Under the pieces are notes generated by a model. That model was not told the DNA's origin, ran no database searches, and was given only the letters and a program-made list of their open reading frames with translations. Shown piece after piece: positions 1 through 6,943 of a stretch of DNA of 21,759 nt; the stretch's first letter is position 1, and each line of letters starts with the position of its first letter. This DNA comes from Flavobacterium psychrophilum (GTDB taxonomy: Bacteria; Bacteroidota; Bacteroidia; Flavobacteriales; Flavobacteriaceae), in assembly GCA_022729635.1 (NCBI GenBank), contig DZAU01000040.1:1-21759 (forward strand). Direction: 5' to 3'. Position numbers and translations under genes: made by a program.

Positions 1-30
1 TTCAAATTCAATTTCAAATTTGATAAAAAT

Positions 31-105
31 TAGTGACAATTGGTGACAATTGGTGACAATTGGTGACAATTGGTGACAATTGGTGACAATTGGTGACAAT
101 TGGTG
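31..105. repeat. 10-bp tandem repeat array
   Basis: The unit tggtgacaat occurs six times perfectly in a row (41-100). A one-mismatch copy (tagtgacaat) precedes it and a half copy (tggtg) follows. There are no spacers, so this is a minisatellite-like array, not CRISPR. The 10-bp period is about one DNA helical turn, and each junction makes the palindromic hexamer caattg. Function unknown. It lies in noncoding DNA beyond the 3' end of the C45-hydrolase gene. Confidence 0.95.
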
Positions 106-131
106 TAACCTGCCTGCCGGCAGGCAGGTTA
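106..131. repeat. GC-rich perfect palindrome
   Basis: A perfect 26-bp palindrome, with half-arm taacctgcctgcc followed immediately by its reverse complement. It directly abuts the end of the tandem array. It is far more GC-rich than its surroundings. With no loop sequence it could extrude as a cruciform or fold in RNA as a long stem. It may be a dispersed repeat of the genome, but that cannot be judged from one copy. Confidence 0.93.
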
Positions 132-150
132 GTGGCTAACTTTTTTTTTC
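128..150 (+). terminator. possible intrinsic terminator (plus strand)
   Basis: The hairpin gttag-tgg-ctaac (128-140) is followed by a run of nine T (141-149). The shape fits a plus-strand terminator, possibly helped by the stronger palindrome just before it. No plus-strand gene is visible to its left inside the window, so the gene it would serve is unknown. The stem is only 5 bp. Confidence 0.4.
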
Positions 151-172
151 TTTTTTAAAAGCGAACGCCCTA

Positions 173-1411
173 CTAAAGTTGTTTGTTAAATTCTTTAGAA
201 TAAATTTCTTTGATATAAGTATCCAACCAATTGTAAAATTCTTTCACTTCTTTTTTGTTGATATCCTTATCTTTAGCCCATTTCACATTTAAAGCATTTG
301 CTTTTTTGTAGATTTCAGGCTCGTATTTAGCAATTATTTGTCTAATTCCTGTCCCTTTATTGTTTGCCAAAGCATTTACATTGATGTAATGTTTGTCTTT
401 TTCGCCCCAACGGACATTAACAATTTGTTCATTTTTAAGACTCAATGCTGCATTACAAAGTGGAGAATCTTTAAGTTCTTCATTATAAGTTGTAATAACT
501 GGTAGCGTTGTGCCATCAGCAACCCATGTTGGAACCATGATAGAGGCTAAAGGAAATCCAAGATCAGACCACATAGTTGCTAGATTTGGGTTTTCACCAG
601 GTTTTACACCTTCAACGACTACTGATGATGAAGAACCAGTGCGAGGAATATAGTCTAAAAAGTGTGCGTATTGAGGATGATTTGGCTCTAGATTTCCATA
701 TTTTTCGAATAAATTTTCTTTGATTAACGAGTGACCAAGTCCTTTAGCAACAACCTGTTCAATAAATTGAGGGGTTAATCCAACCGTTCCAGCTTGACTA
801 AAAAACAAATCATTTGCCGTATTGTAACGCACATAACCGCTTCCTCCACCCATGACTCCGGTAAAAGAATAATTTGTTCGAATAACATATCCATAAGGAG
901 CTATTTTAGGGTCATTAACATCAATTTTTACAAATCCATCATGATTAGTTTCATAATATGCAGCTCCACCTTCGGCATCAATTACACCAAAATTAGCTTC
1001 TAAGCCTGTGGGTTTTGGCAAAGCATTCAGGTAAGCTTCGAAATCGGCTAGTGTTTTGCAACTTGCAAGAGCTTCTTTTATCACTTTTCCCTCGAGTCCG
1101 GTTAGTTTTTCCTTTCTACCAACATTCAGGTTATACGAAGCTGAATTCATGATTGCAAATCCCATCGAGTTAGTACCAATCCAAACGCTTTTGCCTTTGG
1201 TATCTTTAGAATTTACTAATCCAATGTAGGGATATTTTCCGTCATTAAAATATTTTAAGGAATTAGTAAGAGCATCAGTATCGCGGTTTTTCCAAAGCAT
1301 TGGTCGTCCGTTTTTAGTGTATTTTCCCGAGATTACGGCAGTGGTACAAGCACTTGAATCCCATATAAAAACACTTTGTAATAGGATTAAAATTAAAAGA
1401 ATTTTTTTCAT
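173..1411 (-). CDS. secreted C45-type Ntn-hydrolase / acyltransferase-like protein
   Basis: A 412-residue protein with a hydrophobic signal segment (about residues 1-21) ending in DSSA, followed by Cys22 in ACTTAVISG. An N-terminal Cys exposed by processing is the nucleophile in the Ntn-hydrolase superfamily (penicillin acylase V, choloylglycine hydrolase, and peptidase family C45 acyl-CoA:6-APA acyltransferase). The downstream NRDTD and GTNSMGFAIMNSAS segments fit that fold. Family knowledge suggests cleavage or transfer of an amide-linked acyl group outside the cytoplasm; the substrate cannot be read from the sequence. The gene starts 40 bp after the glutaminase stop on the same strand, so the two are probably co-transcribed. 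The Cys could be mistaken for a lipobox Cys, but the preceding SSA lacks the usual Leu. The family call is fairly secure, the exact activity is not. Confidence 0.75.
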   Translation of the reverse strand: MKKILLILILLQSVFIWDSSACTTAVISGKYTKNGRPMLWKNRDTDALTNSLKYFNDGKYPYIGLVNSKDTKGKSVWIGTNSMGFAIMNSASYNLNVGRKEKLTGLEGKVIKEALASCKTLADFEAYLNALPKPTGLEANFGVIDAEGGAAYYETNHDGFVKIDVNDPKIAPYGYVIRTNYSFTGVMGGGSGYVRYNTANDLFFSQAGTVGLTPQFIEQVVAKGLGHSLIKENLFEKYGNLEPNHPQYAHFLDYIPRTGSSSSVVVEGVKPGENPNLATMWSDLGFPLASIMVPTWVADGTTLPVITTYNEELKDSPLCNAALSLKNEQIVNVRWGEKDKHYINVNALANNKGTGIRQIIAKYEPEIYKKANALNVKWAKDKDINKKEVKEFYNWLDTYIKEIYSKEFNKQL

Positions 1412-1451
1412 GTATTGATAGTTTTATAGTTAATATTGATAATTTATTTAG

Positions 1452-2366
1452 TTAAAAAATGGAGGATGTAGTATCGCTGGTTAACTTTTCCAAAAACAAC
1501 ATTCCTTTTACAGAATTTCCTTTTTTGTTGAGTTTCGGACTCCAAACCACTACGGTATATTGATGAGGATGTATGGCTACAATACCACCACCTACACCAC
1601 TTTTGCCTGGCAAACCTACTTTAAAAGAAAACTCGCCAGCTTCGTCATAAAATCCACAGGTTTGCATAATAGCATTGATACGTTTCGTTTTGCTTATATC
1701 TAAAATACGCTCTTGAGAATTGGGGATTTCTCCGTTATTGGCAAAAATCATAAAGGTTTGGGTCAATTCTTTACAAGTCATTTCTATGCTGCAGATATGA
1801 AAATATAAATCCAAAACTTCATTAATGTTGTTATGAATATTTTTAAAAGATTTAATTAAATTGAATATTGCAAAATTTACATAGCCGTTTTCGGCTTCGG
1901 ATGCTGCAATGTGTTCGTTGTATTGAATATTTTGGTCTTGAGCCAAATGCCGAATATATTCTAAAAAAATTGTTTTTGGATTGTCAAACAAATCAATCAT
2001 AATATCACACATCACGATAGCTCCGGCATTTATTAACGGGTTACGCGGAACACCCTGTTCTTGTTCTAATTGCATCAGCGAGTTGAAAGCCGTTCCCGAT
2101 GGTTCGTATCCCATTCTTTCCCACAAAAGTTCCCCTTTTTCTTTAAAAACTAAACTTAATAAAAGCACTTTTGAAATACTTTGAATGGAAAATTTTTCAT
2201 CATAATCTCCGACACCACATCCTGTATGTTGAATAGGTCGTAAATAAACCCCGAATTTATCCGGATTTACTTTTGCTAATTCTGGAATATAGGAAGCTGG
2301 CTCACCCTTGTCGGTAATTTGGAGCACTTCTTGATATATTTTTTCTAACGTTTGTAAGTAATTCAT
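1452..2366 (-). CDS. glsA: glutaminase A (serine-dependent, beta-lactamase fold)
   Basis: A 304-residue cytoplasmic protein of normal length for the family, which hydrolyses L-glutamine to glutamate and ammonia. The serine-hydrolase S-x-x-K motif is visible in QSISK (Ser63, Lys66). The family-typical segments NPLINAGAI (about residue 110) and GLPGKSGVGGGI (about 252-263) are both present. There is no signal peptide. The protein is full length with no frameshift. A single-copy promoter could not be firmly placed upstream; the nearest -7-like element (gaattttg on the minus strand, 2384-2391) has no convincing -33 partner. The gene is followed closely by the secreted Ntn-hydrolase gene, so both may act on amide nitrogen, but that link is only inferred from position. 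Confidence 0.93.
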   Translation of the reverse strand: MNYLQTLEKIYQEVLQITDKGEPASYIPELAKVNPDKFGVYLRPIQHTGCGVGDYDEKFSIQSISKVLLLSLVFKEKGELLWERMGYEPSGTAFNSLMQLEQEQGVPRNPLINAGAIVMCDIMIDLFDNPKTIFLEYIRHLAQDQNIQYNEHIAASEAENGYVNFAIFNLIKSFKNIHNNINEVLDLYFHICSIEMTCKELTQTFMIFANNGEIPNSQERILDISKTKRINAIMQTCGFYDEAGEFSFKVGLPGKSGVGGGIVAIHPHQYTVVVWSPKLNKKGNSVKGMLFLEKLTSDTTSSIF

Positions 2367-2846
2367 TAAATAGTAGGTAACATCAAAATTCGTTTTACAT
2401 TTATAAGAGCTTTTTTTATGGGTTTGTACTATTGTAATTATTTATTTTTAATTGAAAGTTTTATACGAAAAAAATAAAAGAACAGCTGGCACAACATAAA
2501 TACGCATGTTGAGCTTTTGTCAATTAGGTTGTTTGCTTCATTTTGACAGGGATGCTTGTAAAAACAAACACGATGAAAATAATCCAAAAAAGAATGAAAT
2601 TAAAAAAGAATAAAAACGTATAGGATGGAAGCAGGGAAGTGAAGATTTATAAGTAGTTGCTCTCCAATTTTTTATTTACAAAAAAAACCTAGCAAAAAAA
2701 TTACCAGGTTTATAATATCATTTTCTTTGAAATCTAACACCTACCAAAATGTTATGAAAATAATATTTCACTCAAAAATTAAATAAATCAAAATACAAAT
2801 AACCAAACTCATTTTTAACACTTACTATTTTATTTTTGAATTTTCT
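2367..2846. other. intergenic region, 480 bp
   Basis: No convincing gene on either strand. It holds a minus-strand terminator at 2680-2711 serving the hexosaminidase gene. A weaker hairpin caacat...atgttg at about 2494-2513 would lie in the glutaminase leader if transcription starts upstream of it. The remainder is AT-rich leader or promoter DNA for the glutaminase gene. A 16-codon ATG frame near 2572 is too short and basic to support. Confidence 0.7.
2680..2711 (-). terminator. intrinsic terminator after the hexosaminidase gene
   Basis: Read on the minus strand, aaacctggt (2711-2703) pairs with gctaggttt (2693-2685), a 9-bp stem with two G-T wobbles and a 9-nt loop. It is followed by a T-run. 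It lies about 135 nt past the GH20 stop codon, so it would end the nagB-GH20 transcript. Confidence 0.6.
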
Positions 2847-4880
2847 TTATGCTGAAATTAATTTTTTCAGGCTGTTATATACTGCCAATTCCACATCGGC
2901 ATGTTTTTTTGAATTGCATTGTTCTAATAAATCATTTAGTACTGCTGGATTTACATCTTGTTTTTTGTCAATGATTAGTAACAGTTGTTGTGACAAATCG
3001 CTTAAACTTTTGGACAATGGCAATAGGGGTTGAATAAGCGGAGCATTAGAACTTAATTTAATCAGTTTTGCATTGGTATTTATCCATTTTTTTAAAAAAT
3101 CAGTTACCAAAATCTGATTTTCTAAGTTTTTATTATCTAGATAGCGAGATACTGCCGCATCAAAATCTAATGCGTCAACAGCATCTGGTGTACAAGCATC
3201 AGCAAACAATGTCAATGGCGAAAAAGTTTGATATTCGGTGCCACCGCTGTTTCTTGAATATATTTTTAGAGGTTCACAAATGTTAGATAAATCCTCTAAA
3301 GCACTGTTTTTTTGATTGTTGCTAATATGTCGCAACAGGACATCTTTATTTCTGAGATGCGTGATTCCTAGTTCTTCTAATTGGAACGAAATTGTATTCA
3401 TTCTTTTGCGCAAACTGCTTAAATCTGTGATGGTTTCGTTTGACCATAATCTTTCGGCGATGGCGGCTGTTCTTGGCCAAATTCTGGAGTCAATTGTTGA
3501 TGGCGTCACTAGTTCGCTCCACATTGTTGCTTCACCACCCAAAATTCGAGCTTTTTCTTCGTTGGAAAGAGTTGTGTTTTTTGGCATTGGATCATTCAAA
3601 TAATAACTTTCTACTCCAAGCATTAAATCTATATAAAACCCATTGGACAAAACAGTTTTGTAGCCATTTTTTACTGCATTTGTTAATGATTGTCCTGCCG
3701 GAATGCCTTCGTTTGTTCCTTTCCAGGAATGAATTATGGCTTCTTTTGACATGTTTTTTGTCATTATTTCTTCCCAACCCATTAATGTTTTGTTATGTTT
3801 TTTTAACATTGGAACTAATTGCATGGTGAAATACGTTTGCAATTCGTGATTAGTGCCGAGATTGTTTTTCTTTTTGAATTCTTGAATTTTAGGATTCGAA
3901 TCCCAATCTTTGCCTTCGTTTTCATCACCACCAATATGAAAATAATTTCCCGAAAACAGCGGGCAAACTTCATCAAAAATTTCACTCAACAGTTGATATG
4001 TTTTTGGATTTGAAGGATCTAATGTTGGCGTAAAAATCCCTGAATTTCTTTCGACAGAATAGGCGGTTTCATCAAAATTTAATTTGCTTCCCACTTCAGG
4101 ATAAGCAGTAAGTATTGCCGAAGCATGACCCGGAACGTCTATTTCCGGAACAACGATTATCCCTCTTTCATCAGCATATTTTACTATGTTTTTAATTTCT
4201 TCCTGAGTATAATAATCTCCATCCGAAGCCAATTGATGTAATTTTGGATGTTTTTTCATTTCTATTCTCCAGCCTTGATCGTCTGACAAATGCCAATGAA
4301 AAACATTCATTTTCATTGCTGCCATAGCATCGAGATTTCTTTTGACAACGTCAATCGGCTGAAAATGTCTGGCTGCGTCAATCATCAATCCTCTCCATTT
4401 GAACCTAGGAAAATCCGAAATCGTAGCCGTTGGAAAATAATAAGAATTACTGGTATTTTGTAGCAACTGTAATAGGGTTTCCAAGGCGTGAATTGCTCCT
4501 AAATCAGAAGTTGCATTTATCGTTATTTTGTCAGATTTAATCTCCAGTTGATAGCTTTCATCTTCGTTGATTCCTGTTTTTCCGTTTCGGATACAATTTA
4601 TTTGTAATGGTGCTGAAGGAAATTCATTGATTTTGGTCACAAAACCTTGTTCAAAAAACAGTCCCGTTCTTCCGTCTAATCTTCGCAAAAACTGGGTAGC
4701 TCTGGCAAAAATTCGAGGGTTTGGATTTCCGGTAATATTCACTTTAAAATTTTTGTTTAAAACAAAATTCCCATCTGTTAAATCGATGTTTTGTGGCCAA
4801 GGCATTAGATTTAACGCATCAGTTTTTACTTGAGCGTTGGCTAAAATGCTTGATAGTAATAAGATGAAAATGTATTTCAT
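2847..4880 (-). CDS. beta-N-acetylhexosaminidase, glycoside hydrolase family 20
   Basis: A 677-residue exported enzyme that removes terminal beta-GlcNAc or GalNAc from oligosaccharides. A type I signal peptide ends at ANA-Q (about residue 16). The N-terminal GH20b-like domain covers about 20-155 and the TIM barrel about 160-510. The catalytic Asp-Glu pair of substrate-assisted GH20 catalysis is in HIGGDE (Asp319, Glu320). Other family landmarks are RGLMIDAARHF (163-173), HWHLSDDQGWR (196-205), VPEIDVPGH (244-252), and the pocket tryptophans in GWEE (Trp369) and ATMWSE (Trp454). About 160 residues after the barrel form a helical-looking extension not recognised here. The gene starts 23 nt after the nagB-fusion stop, so the two are one transcription unit. 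Since it is exported, probably to the periplasm, its product GlcNAc needs an inner-membrane transporter encoded elsewhere. Confidence 0.95.
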   Translation of the reverse strand: MKYIFILLLSSILANAQVKTDALNLMPWPQNIDLTDGNFVLNKNFKVNITGNPNPRIFARATQFLRRLDGRTGLFFEQGFVTKINEFPSAPLQINCIRNGKTGINEDESYQLEIKSDKITINATSDLGAIHALETLLQLLQNTSNSYYFPTATISDFPRFKWRGLMIDAARHFQPIDVVKRNLDAMAAMKMNVFHWHLSDDQGWRIEMKKHPKLHQLASDGDYYTQEEIKNIVKYADERGIIVVPEIDVPGHASAILTAYPEVGSKLNFDETAYSVERNSGIFTPTLDPSNPKTYQLLSEIFDEVCPLFSGNYFHIGGDENEGKDWDSNPKIQEFKKKNNLGTNHELQTYFTMQLVPMLKKHNKTLMGWEEIMTKNMSKEAIIHSWKGTNEGIPAGQSLTNAVKNGYKTVLSNGFYIDLMLGVESYYLNDPMPKNTTLSNEEKARILGGEATMWSELVTPSTIDSRIWPRTAAIAERLWSNETITDLSSLRKRMNTISFQLEELGITHLRNKDVLLRHISNNQKNSALEDLSNICEPLKIYSRNSGGTEYQTFSPLTLFADACTPDAVDALDFDAAVSRYLDNKNLENQILVTDFLKKWINTNAKLIKLSSNAPLIQPLLPLSKSLSDLSQQLLLIIDKKQDVNPAVLNDLLEQCNSKKHADVELAVYNSLKKLISA

Positions 4881-4903
4881 TAACGTATCTTTTTGATTGG
4901 TTT

Positions 4904-6841
4904 TTAATAATCAAAGCGTTTAAAAGCTTCAATGGCTTCATATTCGGCAAGACCTAAATCATCATACAGTTTTGCCGTATTTTTGTTCCTGTCTTCGGCT
5001 CTTACCCAGAATTCTCTGGAGTCATTTCCTTGAAACATTACCCTGTCTTTTTGCGATTGATGGTATAAAATAGCGTGTCTTTTAATCGTTACTTCGTCCG
5101 GGCTCAAAGGAACTGCCATATCAATTTCGTGCAAATCCCATTCGTGCCAAGCACCTCGGTACAACCACAACCAGCAATCGTCCATATACGTATTTGGTTT
5201 TAGCTTTTTCAAAGCAGCAAAAATCGCATTTAAGCATACTTCGTGGGTTCCGTGTGGATCCGCAAGATCACCAGCAGCAAAAATTTGATGCGGTTTTATT
5301 TTGGCAATAATGTCAGCTACAATATTGATGTCTTCTTCGCCAATGGGTTTTTTCTTTACTTGTCCCGTTTCATAAAAAGGCAAGTCTAAGAAATGGGTGT
5401 TTTCATCTTTCAATCCAATGTATCTCACGGCAGCGAATGATTCTCGTCGCCGGATAAGACCTTTTAATTTTCGAACTTCGATGGAATCAACTTCATTTTC
5501 TGATTTATTATTAAGGAAATCTATTGCAGATTGAAAATTAATTTTACTATTGTCGTTACCAACAAAATCATTGCATACTTCGGCAAACTTGAGTGCTTCA
5601 TCATCTGTAACAGCAATGTTTCCAGAGGTTTGATAGACTACGTGAACATCGTGACCTTGTTTGATTAATTTAGAAAAAGTACCTCCCATTGAAATCACGT
5701 CATCATCTGGATGCGGACTAAAAAGGATTACTCTTTTCTTAGCAGGATTGGCTCTTTCGGGTCTATGACTGTCATCGGTGTTGGGTTTTCCTCCTGGCCA
5801 ACCTGTAATAGTATGTTGCAAAACGTTGAACATATTGATGTTTAAATCATAAGCGGAACCTCCCGAAGCCAGAAGATCTGACATTCCGTTGTTGTTGTAA
5901 TCCCTGTCGGTGAGTTTAAGTATGGCTTGATTTGTTTTTTGGCAAAGCCAAACAATGGCTTTACTTTTTAATTCGGGTGTCCAGATACATTCGCCAACCA
6001 ACCAAGGGGTTTTATATCGTGTCAATTCTGAAGCGGCAGACTGGTCTAAAACGAAGGTAGCATTGGGGTGATTTTGTAAAAATGTGGCAGGAACTTCAGA
6101 GCTAATTTCACCTTGAATGGTTCTTTTTATGATGTCGGCTTTGTTTTGACCCCAAGCCATTAAAACGATTCTTTTCGAACGAAGAATTGTCGAAACCCCC
6201 ATTGTAATTGCTCTTTTGGGAACACTGTCAATTCCGTTAAAATCAAAGGAAGCATCAACTCTGGTGATATGATCCAAAGTTATAATTCGGGTTCCTGAAT
6301 TGATGTGAGAACCAGGTTCATTAAACCCAACGTGACCAGTTCGACCAATTCCCAATAATTGAAAATCAAGCCCGCCAGCATTTTTAATGTTCATTTCATA
6401 ATCGATGCAATATTGATTCAAATCTTCAAAAGCCACCGTTCCATCAGGAATATGGATGTTTTCTGGATTGATGTCGATGTGATTGAAAAGATGCTGATGC
6501 ATAAAATGAAAATAGCTTTGATTGTTTTCGTTCGTCATTGGATAATATTCATCCAAATTGAAAGTGATTACATTGCTAAAACTAAGTCCTTTTTCTTTGT
6601 GCATTCGAACCAATTCTTCATACACTTTTATTGGTGATGAACCTGTTGCCAAACCCAAAACACAAGGATTGTTTTTTGCTTGTTTTAAAATTATTAAATT
6701 GGCTATTTCACGAGCAACAATAATTGATGCTTCGGCTGAATTTTTGAAAATTTCGTTGTGGATTTTCTCAAATCGGGTTTCTTCGAATTTGCCGGGACTT
6801 TTATAGCTAATATCAGGTTTGATTTCTAGAACGGTTTTCAT
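4904..6841 (-). CDS. nagB: glucosamine-6-phosphate deaminase fused to a PIG-L/LmbE deacetylase domain
   Basis: A 645-residue two-domain cytoplasmic protein, more than twice the length of ordinary NagB (about 260 residues). Residues about 25-290 are the NagB domain, which converts glucosamine-6-phosphate to fructose-6-phosphate and ammonia. It shows the sugar-phosphate loop LATGSSP (64-70), the catalytic FNLDEYY (Asp97), and GIGRTGHVGFNEP (His170, Glu175). At the position of E. coli Asp141 it has Thr168. Residues about 365-600 are a PIG-L/LmbE domain with both zinc motifs intact: HPDDD (His377, Asp380) and PHGTHE (His530, His533). PIG-L enzymes remove N-acetyl groups from GlcNAc-type sugars, so the protein may combine deacetylation and deamination (inference). 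This fusion is known from other Bacteroidota. It is separated from susD by a strong terminator hairpin and followed 23 nt later by the GH20 gene. Confidence 0.92.
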   Translation of the reverse strand: MKTVLEIKPDISYKSPGKFEETRFEKIHNEIFKNSAEASIIVAREIANLIILKQAKNNPCVLGLATGSSPIKVYEELVRMHKEKGLSFSNVITFNLDEYYPMTNENNQSYFHFMHQHLFNHIDINPENIHIPDGTVAFEDLNQYCIDYEMNIKNAGGLDFQLLGIGRTGHVGFNEPGSHINSGTRIITLDHITRVDASFDFNGIDSVPKRAITMGVSTILRSKRIVLMAWGQNKADIIKRTIQGEISSEVPATFLQNHPNATFVLDQSAASELTRYKTPWLVGECIWTPELKSKAIVWLCQKTNQAILKLTDRDYNNNGMSDLLASGGSAYDLNINMFNVLQHTITGWPGGKPNTDDSHRPERANPAKKRVILFSPHPDDDVISMGGTFSKLIKQGHDVHVVYQTSGNIAVTDDEALKFAEVCNDFVGNDNSKINFQSAIDFLNNKSENEVDSIEVRKLKGLIRRRESFAAVRYIGLKDENTHFLDLPFYETGQVKKKPIGEEDINIVADIIAKIKPHQIFAAGDLADPHGTHEVCLNAIFAALKKLKPNTYMDDCWLWLYRGAWHEWDLHEIDMAVPLSPDEVTIKRHAILYHQSQKDRVMFQGNDSREFWVRAEDRNKNTAKLYDDLGLAEYEAIEAFKRFDY

Positions 6842-6879
6842 TTTTTTTGTTTTAATAATATTTTGAAGAATCGAATTTT

Positions 6880-6917
6880 TTAAAAAATGGTATAAGTAAC
6901 GAATTACTTATACCATT
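6880..6917 (-). terminator. strong intrinsic terminator between susD and nagB (UUCG loop)
   Basis: A perfect 14-bp stem (arms 6886-6899 and 6904-6917). On the minus strand the loop reads TTCG, the very stable UUCG tetraloop, and it is followed by T6. It begins 27 nt after the susD stop codon. It should end most susCD transcripts while allowing limited read-through into nagB and the hexosaminidase gene, because no clear promoter is visible in the 40 nt left before nagB. Confidence 0.85.
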
Positions 6918-6943
6918 AAAATTAACTAATTCAAATTTGCTTT

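Noticed and set aside
31..105. Repeat array as a CRISPR
   Set aside because: Units are only 10 bp and directly contiguous, with no spacers and no cas genes nearby.
3316..3829. Plus-strand frames of 95 and 129 codons opposite the hexosaminidase gene
   Set aside because: They are antisense to a strongly conserved GH20 gene, overlap each other, have low-complexity Leu/Phe/Ser composition and no recognisable motif.
4904..6841. Fusion of NagB and PIG-L as an artefact of a lost stop codon
   Set aside because: The linker and both domains are intact and the same two-domain form is known in other Bacteroidota.
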